DNA of 36,089 nucleotides from Verrucomicrobiota bacterium (GCA_016713365.1 JADJPG010000088.1:1-36089); one strand, 5' to 3'; positions 26,817-36,089 are shown, numbered from the stretch's first letter. Numbers and translations: made by a program. Notes: generated by a model not told the origin, from the sequence alone.

Positions 26817-27806
26817 TTACGGCACCGGGACTTTGCTGAGGATGGTCTGCACCAGCGAGTCGGTGGTGACTTCCTCGGCCTCGGCTTCGTAGGTGAGCAG
26901 GATGCGGTGGCGCAGCACGTCGAAGGCGATGGCTTTCACATCATCGGGCGAGACGAATGCCTGCCCTTGCAACAACGCATGAGCGCGGGCGGCGAGCGTG
27001 AGATTGATCGTGGCGCGCGGGCTGGCGCCGCAGCGGACCATGCGCTGGAGTTCCGGCAGCAGCTTTTCGCCGCGTCGGGTCGCGAGCACGAGTTTGATGA
27101 CGTAGTTCTTGATCTGGTCGTCGACGTAAACCTGGTTCACGAGCTCCTGCATGCGGAGGATTTCCTCGGGCGTCACGACGGAGTTCAGCGTGAAGTTCGG
27201 CTTCGTGGTGGACATGCGGTCGAGGATGACGCGCTCCTCGCTCTCGCTCGGATAGCCGACGACGACCTTCAACATGAAGCGGTCCATCTGCGCCTCGGGC
27301 AGGGGATAAGTGCCTTCCTGTTCAATTGGATTTTGCGTGGCGAGAACGAGGAACGGCTCCGGGAGACGAAACGTTTGGTCGCCAATCGTGACCTGATGTT
27401 CCTGCATCGCTTCGAGGAGCGCACTCTGGACTTTGCTCGGCGCGCGGTTGATTTCATCGGCGAGCACGAGGTTCGCGAAGATCGGGCCGGTGCGCGTCGA
27501 GTAAACTCCTTTGACGGGATCGTAGATCAGCGTGCCGGTGATGTCCGCGGGCAAGAGATCCGGCGTGAACTGAATGCGTGCGAACGAGCAGTGCGAACTG
27601 CGCGCGAGGGCGTTGATGGTGGACGTCTTCGCGAGACCGGGCAGGCCTTCAAGCAGCACGTGGCCACGGGCAACGAGGCAGATGAGCAGGCGATCGATGA
27701 GCGATTGCTGGCCGACGATCTGTTTCTGCACTTCCTTGCGCACGGCGCCGAGATGCTCGGCGGCTTCGGTGACCTGCTTCTTCACTGCGTCTGTGATGTT
27801 CGACAT
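26817..27806 (-). CDS. MoxR-family AAA+ ATPase
   Basis: A 329-residue ATPase that heads the Bat operon. Walker A is VLLEGLPGLAKTSTINALAR, Walker B VLADEINRAPSKVQSALLEA, and sensor 1 VLATQNPIEQEGTYPLPEAQ, followed by MDRFMLKVVVGYP; the C-terminal lid domain runs from ~residue 225. MoxR ATPases act as chaperones in metal-cofactor insertion or complex assembly together with VWA proteins. ATG at 27806; a possible promoter and a small inverted repeat lie upstream. All six genes to 21815 are on one strand with gaps of 22 bases or less. Confidence 0.94.
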   Translation of the reverse strand: MSNITDAVKKQVTEAAEHLGAVRKEVQKQIVGQQSLIDRLLICLVARGHVLLEGLPGLAKTSTINALARSSHCSFARIQFTPDLLPADITGTLIYDPVKGVYSTRTGPIFANLVLADEINRAPSKVQSALLEAMQEHQVTIGDQTFRLPEPFLVLATQNPIEQEGTYPLPEAQMDRFMLKVVVGYPSESEERVILDRMSTTKPNFTLNSVVTPEEILRMQELVNQVYVDDQIKNYVIKLVLATRRGEKLLPELQRMVRCGASPRATINLTLAARAHALLQGQAFVSPDDVKAIAFDVLRHRILLTYEAEAEEVTTDSLVQTILSKVPVP

Positions 27807-27905
27807 AATTTACGGCAACAGTCCGGCGGCGAATCTGACGGGCTCGCGACCATGGTATTCAGCCCGAGGGAACCCAGCGGGCCCGAGGGAGGAATCGTTC
27901 GCGCG

Positions 27906-27934
27906 GAACATAGTCATCCCCAGTGTTCTCGGCA
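27906..27934 (-). promoter_or_regulatory. Possible promoter of the Bat operon
   Basis: On the minus strand TTGCCG (27929-27934) and TATGTT (27906-27911) are 17 bases apart, each matching four of six consensus bases. An inverted repeat ACGCC-GGATAA-GGCGT (27941-27956) lies just upstream and could be an operator. About 100 bases separate it from the moxR start. Confidence 0.3.
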
Positions 27935-28285
27935 ACCTTTCACGCCGGATAAGGCGTAATTGCAAACTCGCAGCGTGGGAATGCTAGTGCATCGCGGCTG
28001 GCGGTGCTGACCTGGGGGCATTATGATAATGGGATTGAGGGTCCGAGACGTCTTTGTTACTGCTCCAAGCGATTCATTCCGGTGCATCGTCTTTTTAACG
28101 CACCTCAAACGAGTGGCGTGCCCGAGTGATTCGAGACGCACGGAGGCGTTTCGTGGGCTTGTCTCAAGGACCACTGATTGGGCTTGTCTGGATTAGCGCG
28201 TGCCAAAAAAACGCTGTAATCGCCGTCATCCAGATTCTTCTGTGAAGCTATAGAAACCGAACTTGAAACCTGTTCGCTCATTCGT
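27935..28285. other. Divergent intergenic region between moxR and the surface-protein gene
   Basis: No coding support. It holds the ACGCC/GGCGT inverted repeat (27941-27956) and two copies of TGGGCTTGTCT 25 bases apart (28154-28164 and 28179-28189). A TATAGA near 28248 could be a -10 box for the plus-strand gene, but I see no matching -35 box. AT content rises here compared with the genes. Confidence 0.35.
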
Positions 28286-30832
28286 ATGAACCGCTTTTCT
28301 GCTCAATCCGTATTATTGCTCCGGTGGCCAGTCCTCGCCGCGGTCCTAACTTTGATTTCGCTGACAGCATCGCCTGCAACCCGCGTCTGGACCGGTGCTT
28401 CAGCCACGAGCGGCAACTGGACCACCGCGGCGAACTGGCAGGGCAACGTCGTGCCGGTGGCGGGCGATGTGTTGCAGTTCGTTGACACCGGGGCGCGCAA
28501 GACGAGTAACACGAACAATTTTCCAGCCGGAACGTCGTTCTCCGTGATTAATTGCTTTGGGGCTGGCAGCTATCGGCTCCGCGGCAATTCAGTCACGATC
28601 ACCAATTCCTTGAACGTCGGCAATCCGGCGGGCAGCCACATCGTCGATTTCGACATCACGTTCGCGCCGATCGAGGGTAGTCCGTCCATTGACGTCTTTG
28701 CTGGGGCCTCGAGCCTCACAATCAACGGCGACGTGCATCTAGGTACACACACGCTCTTAATCGATGGCGCAGGAGATGTCACCGTCGCCGGAGTCATTAG
28801 CGGTGCGGGCGGGGTCTACAAGCTTGGCTCAGGCACGCTTTCCTACACGGGACTGGGTGCGAACACATACTCGGGCTTGACCGTCGTCAGCGGCGGCGTC
28901 CTGCGGCTGAATCGCTACAATCTCGGAGCGGGCGGCGGAGGTTTGGTGTTCACCAGCGCAACTGCCATCGCAGGCGATCTCGCGATCGGCGACTTCGTCA
29001 GCACGCTCATCGGCGACATCGTGGTGCTGGATCGGGATAATCAAATCGCCAACTCCTCGACGGTTTCGGTATATCCGACCGGCAGTCTGGAACTGAGCGA
29101 CGAGAACGAAACTGTCGGCGAACTCCGATTGCGCGGCGGCACAGTGACGACCGGCTCGGGCTTGTTGGCGGTGGACGGCGGCATCTACGCGTCGCTCCCG
29201 ATCAACGTCAGCAAAGATTCAGTCATTGCCGGCCGTCTTTCGCTCGGCTCCCGAGGCGATGGCCCGCAGCTTTTCGACATAGCGCAAGGCGTTCAGCTCA
29301 ACATCACTGCCCAGATTAGTGGTCCCGCCCCCGCGACATTGATCAAGACCAACCGCGGTGAACTTGTCCTCGTGGCTTCGAACACCTTTAGCGGCGACGT
29401 GGAAATCAAAGGTGGCACGTTGTCGATCCTCCACGGCTCGGCACTCGGAAATACCAACGGACAGACGCGATTGCTCAGCGGCTTCCTAGCGACGGACGAG
29501 CCGGGCGCGATTGGAGTCCCTGAGCATCTCATCGTGCCTGGGCCGGCCGGTCTCTTGCAGGCGCGCAACGGTTCGGTCTCTTGGCTCGGTCCCGTGCTGT
29601 TGAACGATGATCTCGATATCCAGATCGCTACGAACAAATCGCTCACCTTCGTCGGGCAGATCTCCGGCCCGGCTGGTTTCCGCAAGTATGGTCCCGGCAC
29701 ACTGACCCTCAAGACTCCCTACACCAACACCTACGCTGGCAGTACGCTCGTGCTGGAGGGCGACATGATTCTCGACGGCGTGTTGAATCAGCCGGTGATT
29801 CCCTCGGGGCCGCTGATCATTGGTGCGTCCCATCCGGTAGGCAGCCAGGCGGTGTCGTACATCAAGCAGCACCAAATCGGCGACGGAGTGGCGGTGACCG
29901 TCCGTGAAACTGGCGAACTCGCGCTCAATGGATTCAGCGACACGATTGGCTCGCTCGAAGGCACAGGGAAAGTTCTACTGGGTAGCGGCGCGCTTCAGGC
30001 CGGCGACAACGATTCTTCGACGCTCTTCTCGGGCGTCATCAGCGGAAGCGGAACCTTCACGAAATCAGGAACAGGAACACTGACGCTGACGGGAACCAAC
30101 ACCTACTCGGGCGTCACTTCGAACCTCAACGGCACGCTCCTCGTTCACGGAGTGCTTAGCTCGAGTTCTGCGGTGCAAGTGCGGCCGGGCAGCGTCCTTG
30201 GTGGCACCGGGCAGGTGCAAGCCGTCAGCGTGTTCGTCAACGGCACCGTGAGTCCGGGCGCCAGTCCGGGAAATCTTAAGGCGAGTTTGGTGCTGATGCC
30301 CTTGGGCACGCTTTCAGTGGAGCTCAACGGGACAACGCCCGGTGTTGACTACGACCAATTGACCGTCTCCGGCTCTGTGACACTCGGTGGCAACCTGCAA
30401 GTCTCGCTGGGATTCGCGTCCACCGTTGGGAACAGTTTCACCATCCTCAACAAGACCGGCCCTGGAGCCATCAGCGGAACGTTCAATGGTCTGCCGGAAG
30501 GCGCAACATTCCTAGCAGACGGAGTCCCGTTCCAGATCACCTACGTCGGTGGCAACGGCAACGACGTCGTCCTGACGCGCGCCGGTGCAGCGGCATCAAA
30601 CATTACCGGCATCTCCGCTGTGACACCCGAGAAGTTGCAGATCACCGGTCAAGGCATTCCGTTCGTTACCTACATCCTCGAAGCCACAACTACTCTCGCC
30701 GCGCCAATCCCCTGGACACCGATTGCGACCAACGCCGCGAATGGGAGTGGGATCTACGAATTCGTGGATGCGCTGGGTGAGGCTGGCAATCCGCTGTTTC
30801 CCGTGCGTTTCTACCGTGTGGTTATGCCATGA
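28286..30832 (+). CDS. Autotransporter-associated beta-strand repeat (PATR) surface protein without a barrel
   Basis: An 848-residue exported protein, probably a beta-helix at the cell surface. Signal peptide: LLLRWPVLAAVLTLISLTAS (residues ~10-30). It then has RVWTGASATSGNWTTAANWQ, a start typical of these proteins. PATR units are recognisable as GVISGAGGVYKLGSGTLSYT, GQISGPAGFRKYGPGTLTLK and GVISGSGTFTKSGTGTLTLT, each followed by NTYSG or NTYAG. A GNGNDVVLT motif near residue 760 ends the helix. The last ~75 residues (TPEKLQITGQGIPFVTYILE, ending FPVRFYRVVMP) form a separate terminal domain like those ending many verrucomicrobial surface proteins. No autotransporter barrel and no PEP-CTERM anchor, so the export route is unclear. 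Confidence 0.88.
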   Translation: MNRFSAQSVLLLRWPVLAAVLTLISLTASPATRVWTGASATSGNWTTAANWQGNVVPVAGDVLQFVDTGARKTSNTNNFPAGTSFSVINCFGAGSYRLRGNSVTITNSLNVGNPAGSHIVDFDITFAPIEGSPSIDVFAGASSLTINGDVHLGTHTLLIDGAGDVTVAGVISGAGGVYKLGSGTLSYTGLGANTYSGLTVVSGGVLRLNRYNLGAGGGGLVFTSATAIAGDLAIGDFVSTLIGDIVVLDRDNQIANSSTVSVYPTGSLELSDENETVGELRLRGGTVTTGSGLLAVDGGIYASLPINVSKDSVIAGRLSLGSRGDGPQLFDIAQGVQLNITAQISGPAPATLIKTNRGELVLVASNTFSGDVEIKGGTLSILHGSALGNTNGQTRLLSGFLATDEPGAIGVPEHLIVPGPAGLLQARNGSVSWLGPVLLNDDLDIQIATNKSLTFVGQISGPAGFRKYGPGTLTLKTPYTNTYAGSTLVLEGDMILDGVLNQPVIPSGPLIIGASHPVGSQAVSYIKQHQIGDGVAVTVRETGELALNGFSDTIGSLEGTGKVLLGSGALQAGDNDSSTLFSGVISGSGTFTKSGTGTLTLTGTNTYSGVTSNLNGTLLVHGVLSSSSAVQVRPGSVLGGTGQVQAVSVFVNGTVSPGASPGNLKASLVLMPLGTLSVELNGTTPGVDYDQLTVSGSVTLGGNLQVSLGFASTVGNSFTILNKTGPGAISGTFNGLPEGATFLADGVPFQITYVGGNGNDVVLTRAGAAASNITGISAVTPEKLQITGQGIPFVTYILEATTTLAAPIPWTPIATNAANGSGIYEFVDALGEAGNPLFPVRFYRVVMP

Positions 30833-30856
30833 AATGGTGCGGTCGGTGAATCTACA

Positions 30857-31879
30857 TTAAACCTTCCGCCCCAGCATGCGGTTTAGCGAATCAGACGTCT
30901 GGTAGACGAGCGCTTCGGGGTAGTGCAGGTAAGGATGGAAATACTCGAACGTCAGATAACCGCGGTAACCCGTCGCATCGAGAGCGTCCATCACTGCCGG
31001 CCAGTTTGTGGTGCCGTCGAGCAGTGGGCGGAACGTTTCCAGCGAATAGTCCGTGCCCTTCTTCGTGTATTCCTTGAAGTGGATGTTCTGGATCCGCTTC
31101 CCGAGAATCGGCACCCAATGCTCCGCGTGCTGGAACATGGAGATGTTTCCCGTGTCGAAGTGAACGCGGATGTGTGGGCTGTTGAAGCTGTCGACGAAAC
31201 TGTTCATCTCCATTGGCGTCATCAAGTAGCCGTTGAAGAAGATGTTCTCGATGTTGAGGAAGACGTTCAACTTCTCGGCTTGCGGCAGCAGTCGGGCGAC
31301 AGCTTCACGGGCGCGTTTGTCGCAAACATCGTTGGGCACCGGCTCGTGGTCCGTGCGCCACGGGATATGCACGGCGCCGGGAACCACCAGGACATTCTGC
31401 ACGCCCAGATCATGCGCGCATTGGGCAATCTTCCCGGCCAGTTCGATCCCGCGTTCGCGTTTCGTTGCGTCGTTGCTGGAGAGTGGATACGGCCAGAAGA
31501 GGAACGAGCAGAGTCCGCTGATCGCAATGCCGATCTCGTCTGCCATCTTGCGAATCTTCTCGTAGTCCTTCGTGCCGAACTTCGGCGAAAGATCATTGTC
31601 GAGGTCGTAGTTCAGCTCGATGCCATCGAAGCCCGCATCCTTCGCGAGTTGCAGACACTCCCGCAGGTTCATGCGGTCAGGGTAGGGGAACGCCCAAAGG
31701 TTGATCGACTTTTTCATGTCGTGACGTTTGAGCGAAGCGCGTCGAGCATCCGGTGGACGGGCGGCTTCTGCGGCGCCGACGCTGTCTGGTGCGAGTGCGC
31801 CCGCGGTCAGGGCGGACGCGGCGACGAGCGTGGATTTCAGGGCGTCACGACGTGAGAGATGGGAATCGGGAGTTTGCAT
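30857..31879 (-). CDS. Tat-exported sugar phosphate isomerase/epimerase (xylose isomerase-like TIM barrel)
   Basis: A 340-residue protein of the AP-endonuclease-2/xylose-isomerase-like superfamily. The twin-arginine signal is HLSRRDALKSTLVAASALTA. The barrel shows RECLQLAKDAGFDGIELNYD, VLVVPGAVHIPW, VFLNIENIFFNGYL, IRVHFDTGNIS and IQNIHFKEY, with metal ligands likely the Glu of NIEN, the Asp/His of HFDTGN and the final Glu of LTFEYFHPYL. Members include hydroxypyruvate isomerases and 3-keto-sugar epimerases; the substrate cannot be told. Export fits a role in sugar breakdown in the periplasm, common in Verrucomicrobia. Convergent with the surface-protein gene, 24 bases between stops. Confidence 0.87.
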   Translation of the reverse strand: MQTPDSHLSRRDALKSTLVAASALTAGALAPDSVGAAEAARPPDARRASLKRHDMKKSINLWAFPYPDRMNLRECLQLAKDAGFDGIELNYDLDNDLSPKFGTKDYEKIRKMADEIGIAISGLCSFLFWPYPLSSNDATKRERGIELAGKIAQCAHDLGVQNVLVVPGAVHIPWRTDHEPVPNDVCDKRAREAVARLLPQAEKLNVFLNIENIFFNGYLMTPMEMNSFVDSFNSPHIRVHFDTGNISMFQHAEHWVPILGKRIQNIHFKEYTKKGTDYSLETFRPLLDGTTNWPAVMDALDATGYRGYLTFEYFHPYLHYPEALVYQTSDSLNRMLGRKV

Positions 31880-31952
31880 GGCGCCTTGATGACAAGTCGT
31901 AGCAGAAGTTTCAAGGCCGACGCGTGGCAGAAATTCTGATCCCCACCGAAAG

Positions 31953-32963
31953 TCACCGTCGCAGAGAACTCAATGCTGCGGACAATGCCGCCGTGTAGTT
32001 CGAGATCGCAGGCTCAGTCAAATGCGTGGTCCGGACGAAACTCCCGTCGGGCATGGTCGCTGGAAGATTGGTGAGCGCCGCACCGTCAATCCAGCCGGAC
32101 CATTCCGCCAGCATCGCATCGCGGAGTGCTGGATATTTCACGCCTGCAAAGCGCTCGGGCGCGGGCGTGATGCCGACGAAAAGCTTTACGCCGTCAGGAA
32201 CCGCGGCGCGAAAGTTCTTGGATGCCTTTTCAAGCGTCCTCGCCAATCGATACTCCGGGCTGCCCGTCAACGGCTGAGGATCGGGATCGACTGCGCTCCC
32301 GCGATGAGCCGAAAGGTAGTGCTCAAGATCCGTGGTAAAACCGTAGCGTCGGCCATACGCGCCGCCCAGCGGCAAGGGCAGGGCACGGGCCAGCAGGCGG
32401 CCTTTGAAGATGTCGACGCCGAGCGCTTGGTTGAGTTGGCCATCCCAGAAACCGCTCGCGGCGTGATCGCGCCCAGCCCAGAAGTTCTCCAGAGCGTCCG
32501 CGTAGAACGTTTCGGCACCGAGTCGTCGCAAGGTCTCCGCGTGCATCAGTAGCACCACTGCGCGCAGGCGACCCGGATTGGCTCGGGTATATTCCCGCAC
32601 CATGGCCGCATGCGAATTCACGTCGAGGAAACTGAAGGTTCCGAGATTAAGTACCGGCCGACGTAGCGACTCACCGAGCTGACGCGCGGAGACATTCATC
32701 AAGCACGAGGAATCTCCGAGGAGAATCACCTCCGCGTCCTGCGGGGAGCACGCCGCCTCGGCCTGATGAATCAAAACCGTGCGCTCGGTATCCAGCGTCG
32801 GACGCGGCGCGGGAAGCAGGTTGGACCGCGCCCCGACCTGCATCGCCACGGCGAAGACCACGAGCGGCAAGAGCGGTCCGAGCGCGAGCGGGAGCAAGGC
32901 TCGCGGCGAGAAGTCGCAGGTATGACTCTTCATTCCAAAACCGTCGATTTTGACCAATGGCAA
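31953..32963 (-). CDS. Membrane-anchored SGNH-hydrolase-like protein
   Basis: A 336-residue protein with an N-terminal membrane anchor (LLPLALGPLLPLVVFAVAMQ, residues ~23-42). It then has EVILLGDSSCLMNVSARQLG, which resembles the GDS block of SGNH/AlgX-type hydrolases and acetyltransferases, with the serine of GDSS as candidate nucleophile. A late LPDG/HLTEPAISNYTAAL region could hold the His of the catalytic site (NFRAAVPDGVKLFVGITPAP precedes it). Such proteins usually accompany an MBOAT acyltransferase in polysaccharide acetylation, but none is visible here. The start may be the internal ATG at 32933 (MKSHTCDF). Function uncertain; family assignment is by motif only. Confidence 0.65.
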   Translation of the reverse strand: MPLVKIDGFGMKSHTCDFSPRALLPLALGPLLPLVVFAVAMQVGARSNLLPAPRPTLDTERTVLIHQAEAACSPQDAEVILLGDSSCLMNVSARQLGESLRRPVLNLGTFSFLDVNSHAAMVREYTRANPGRLRAVVLLMHAETLRRLGAETFYADALENFWAGRDHAASGFWDGQLNQALGVDIFKGRLLARALPLPLGGAYGRRYGFTTDLEHYLSAHRGSAVDPDPQPLTGSPEYRLARTLEKASKNFRAAVPDGVKLFVGITPAPERFAGVKYPALRDAMLAEWSGWIDGAALTNLPATMPDGSFVRTTHLTEPAISNYTAALSAALSSLRR

Positions 32964-33363
32964 AAATAATTGTTCACTTAAAGGGAGTTTGCATTTGGCA
33001 AGCGTGCTCTGAGGTGGACCCCGGTCGTTGGCCAGCTTTTGTCGGAACTATTTTCTGGTTTGGATCTGAAATAATTGTTCGGGTGCTATGCTTTGTGACT
33101 GTTGCTGACGCTCTCAGATGGACTTCTGCGCGTCCAGCCATTCGATCGCCGTGGCTGGGGTCCCTCCCGATTGGCCGCCGTGCGCGCACCTTGCTCGGTT
33201 CTCCCAATAAGCCGATTAACCCGAAGTGGTCGCGGATGGCATAGGTCCTTGGTCATCCACCAGTCGTTCTGAGGCTGATGCAGCGACGCAGAAGGTCGAG
33301 CGACTCGTTGCGATTTCTACCTAGCTTTACGTTGCCGCGCTACCGCACACTTCATACTAACCT
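32964..33363. other. Gene-free spacer before the sensor gene
   Basis: I see no convincing gene. A 95-codon plus-strand frame starting at 32957 overlaps the SGNH-like gene's start and has no typical composition. The stretch is more AT-rich than its surroundings and contains AAATAATTGTTC twice (32964-32975 and 33069-33080, 105 bases apart), which could be binding sites for a regulator. No promoter with both boxes stood out. Confidence 0.35.
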
Positions 33364-36089
33364 TTGCCAACCACCACACCATCCGGCCGCACCAGTCCGT
33401 TCAAACTCCGATCGTGCGTCGTCAGACGATTGCAGTTTTTGGTTGTCTTGGGATGGCTGCTGAGTTCGGACCGCGCGGCGCCCGTGGAAATTGTTTTGCA
33501 GAGTTCTCAGGAGCAGGAGGTGCTTGGTTTGGTTTACAGCCCGGATGGACGGACGTTGGTTTCCTCCGGCGAGAGCGAGGCGATCCGGGTGTGGGATGCA
33601 GAGACAGGCGAGCTGGTGAGGCTGTTGCCGGGGCACCCGGAACGCGTGCGCGGACTGGCGATGAGTCCCGATGGCAAGTTGATTGCCTCTTCTGGCACCG
33701 ACGGCTCCGTGAAGGTTTGGGATTATCGCGCCGGGCGGTTGCTGCACACCTTTACCAATCATGTCGGCAAGTGGACGCGCGATGTGGCGTTCAGCCCTGA
33801 TGGGCGTTTTCTGGTACCGGCGGCTTACAATGGCAAGTTGAGCGTCTGGGATTTGGCGAGCGGAAAGGTGGTTCGCACCATTCCCATGCCCGGTCGCACG
33901 GCGGATGTTCTTTTTACTCCGGACGGCCGTTCCATCGTGGCCGCGTCGCGTGAAGATGATGCTCCACTGATTCGCTTCATTGATTTCGAGACCGGCCGGG
34001 TGGGACTGGCGCTAAACCATTCAAATATGTTGGCGGACATTGCCATCACAAGGGATGGACGCTGGCTGGCCTCGGGCAAAGGTGGTGGCGAAGTCCGTTT
34101 GTGGGAACTGCCCGCCGGGCGTCTGGTCCGGCTGCTCCAGGCGACCGAGAAGAAGGGGATAGTCGAAGCGGTCGCGTTCAGTCCGGACGGACGGATTCTG
34201 GCGGCCGCCGTGAACAATATTGTCTACCTCTGGGAGCGCGCGAGCGGGCGATTATTGCACCGACTGACGGGCATCAATGAATCGGTGAACTCGTTGGCGT
34301 TCAGTCCGGACGGAGAAGAACTCGCCAGTGGCAGCGCCGATGCGGCGATCCGGCAGTGGCGCGTTCGCGATGGGAAATTGAAGCGCCTAATTGGCCAGCG
34401 CCCGCCTGGCATGCCCGTGACGAGTCTCGCCTTCAGTCCCGACGGACGATACGAGGCGCAGGGCACCGCCAACGGCCGGTTGCGCGTGTGGAACGCCCAG
34501 GAGGGGACGTTTGTCCATGAGCGATTGGGGCACGAGGGAGCCATTTCCAGCCTGGCCTTCACAACGGACAACACCTGGCTTTGTTCAGGCGGTGCGGATC
34601 GCAAGATGCGCGTCTGGCAGCCGGGGAACGGCTCGCTGTCCGCTGTGTATCCAAACTTTGATCGCGGGGACGGGATGGGAACGCTGGCGGTTGGTGGAAG
34701 CAAAAGCTGGGTGGCCACGGCCACCGGCCCGTGGGGCGGCGCTGAGTCTGACAGTAGCATCAAGCTCTGGTTGGTGATGTTCGATCGCCCCGTCCGTGTG
34801 CTTCAGGGGCATCGGGCCGAAGTCCGTTCGGTGGCCTACGGTCCACGGTCTGACCTGCTCGCGAGCCTCAGCGATGACGGCACGATCAAACTCTGGAACT
34901 CAGTGAACGGAGATTGTCTGCGCACGCATACGAATGACGCGCCGATGAAGGTTCTGGAGTTCAGTCCCGGCTCGAAATGGCTCGCGGCGGGAATGTCCGA
35001 CGGAACCTTGCGCGTGCTGAATACGAACACGCTGGCGGTCAGTCGCAAATGGCGCGCTCACCAGCGCTTCGTGCAATCACTCGCCTTCAGCGCCGACAGA
35101 CGCTGGCTGGCGACGGCGGGTGGCGATCAAACCGTCGCGGTGTGGGACTGGAATTCCGGAACGGAAGTCCACCGATTCACCAACGTGACGTCGCAATATT
35201 TGCCGCTGGCGTTCCTGCCCGGACAGCCCGTTCTGGCGTTTGCCCAGCGAGACGACATGGTGGTTCGCACGCGTCGATACCGGCGAAGTGTTCTTCCAAA
35301 GAGTTCAGTTTCCCGATGGCGAATGGCTGGCCTACAATCCCTCGAAACCGTTTTATCAATCCTCGCCGCGCGGCGATGAACACGCCCGCGTCCGGTTCGA
35401 AGGCCAACTGAATCCGGTCTATCCGCTCGAGCTGTATCGCAAGGAACTTCGTTGTACGACGAATCTGCTCGCCGCTCTTGCCGGCCCGTCGCCGCAACTC
35501 GCTCCGAAAAACTTCGCGCTCTGGTGGCATCGCTATCCCTACAAGAACGCCTGGTTCTACAGCGCGATCACGGCGCTCGCGGCGCTGGTGGGAATCTCGC
35601 TTTGGCGCGGTTGGAATGCGGAACGCCGCCGACGCGCCCAGGAAGCGTTCTCGCGGCAACTGCTCCAGTCCCAGGAAGCGGAGCGCAAAAGAATCGCCGC
35701 CGAATTGCATGACAGCCTGGGTCAGAATTTGTTGATCATCAAAAACAGGTTGTATCTGTCGCAGCGTGACGCCGCTGTCGCTTCTCCCGACGGATCGCTG
35801 GAGGAGATTTCACAATTGGTCACGCAAACGATCAATGAGGTGCGGGAGATTTCTCATAACCTTCGTCCCTACCAACTCGACCGGCTCGGTTTGTCGAAGG
35901 CCGTGCAGGCGGTCGTGAAGAAAGTCGCCGACTCGGCCTTGCTGCGCATCGAGAGCGAACTTGCGAACATCGACGGGTTGTTCAGCGCGGAAGGCGAGAT
36001 TCATTTCTACCGCATCGTGCAGGAGAGTCTGAACAATATCCTCAAGCATTCCGATGCGGCCACGGCGCGCATTGCCATCGTGAATGGCG
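33364..36089 (+). CDS. WD40-repeat sensor histidine kinase (HisKA_3 type), apparent frameshift near 35270, 3' end off window
   Basis: The first 640 residues are an exported WD40 domain. A signal peptide (RRLQFLVVLGWLLSSDRAAP) is followed by about 14 blades of the form VxxLAFSPDGRxLASG...VRVWDxxxG, enough for two seven-bladed propellers. Near 35265-35273 one base must be dropped. The frame then continues (VDTGEVFFQRVQFPDGEWLA), with a membrane span WFYSAITALAALVGISLWRG (about 35551-35610), a linker helix AERRRRAQEAFSRQLLQSQE, and the kinase H-box AEERKRIAAELHDSLGQN-like (His codon 35708-35710). EVREISHNLRPYQLDRLGLS and the ATP-binding N-box YRIVQESLNNILKHS follow. This is the NarL/LiaS group. 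No start in the second frame fits, so it reads as one gene. The start may be TTG at 33364 or 33430. No response regulator is in the window. Confidence 0.85.

Noticed and set aside
28154..28189. Direct repeat TGGGCTTGTCT x2
   Set aside because: Only two 11-base copies in an intergenic region; too little to claim a regulatory site.
32957..33244. 95-codon plus-strand frame
   Set aside because: Overlaps the start of the SGNH-like gene, with no family features.

Overview
This window looks like a chromosomal piece of a Verrucomicrobium-type bacterium, most likely of the Pedosphaera/Limisphaera kind. It has GC-rich coding DNA and a DUF1549/DUF1553 cytochrome gene coupled to a DUF1501 gene. It also has a large autotransporter-associated beta-strand repeat protein with no barrel, a Tat-exported xylose-isomerase-like TIM-barrel protein, and many short GC-rich hairpin repeats. 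That assignment is an inference from gene families; no rRNA or other decisive marker is present, and I see no tRNA gene and no CRISPR array.

Layout. (1) 1-2430 is an accessory patch. It holds a small XRE regulator translationally coupled to a DNA cytosine methyltransferase broken by an in-frame amber codon, then an island of REP-like repeats around a Y1 (HUH) transposase, a displaced 71-bp piece of the methyltransferase gene, and a run of hairpins. (2) 2432-3178 is an unrecognised protein with a strong bidirectional terminator. (3) 3235-8086 (minus) holds mnmA, a PSCyt1/DUF1549/DUF1553 gene and a DUF1501 gene. This stretch carries about ten apparent frameshifts. (4) 8533-15271 (minus) is housekeeping: hom, thrC, a PLP fold-III decarboxylase, sppA, upp and an M24 peptidase. 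(5) 15490-16362 is a secreted protein with a GFWKTH-type domain and hairpins in its 5' leader. (6) 16428-21765 (minus) holds an rsmH-like methyltransferase, a disordered RG/DQR-rich protein, an S4-domain protein, an RluA-type pseudouridine synthase, a metallo-beta-lactamase nuclease and a secreted ChbG/YdjC-type deacetylase. (7) 21815-27806 (minus) is a complete-looking Bat (aerotolerance-type) operon: moxR, DUF58, a DUF4381-like protein, batA, batB and a batC-like TPR protein, with ATGA stop/start overlaps joining its last four genes. (8) 28286-32963 has the beta-strand repeat surface protein, the Tat-exported isomerase-like protein and an SGNH-like membrane protein. (9) 33364 to the end is an unusual sensor: about 14 WD40-type repeats, one membrane span, then a HisKA_3/HATPase histidine kinase cut by the window edge, with one apparent frameshift in the middle.

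The most unusual material is the RAYT/REP island next to the damaged methyltransferase and the WD40-histidine kinase fusion. The frameshifts need care. Those between 4.5 and 7.8 kb hit mnmA, a conserved tRNA-modification gene, and the reading frames keep family-typical sequence on both sides of every break, so local sequence error is at least as likely as true gene decay.
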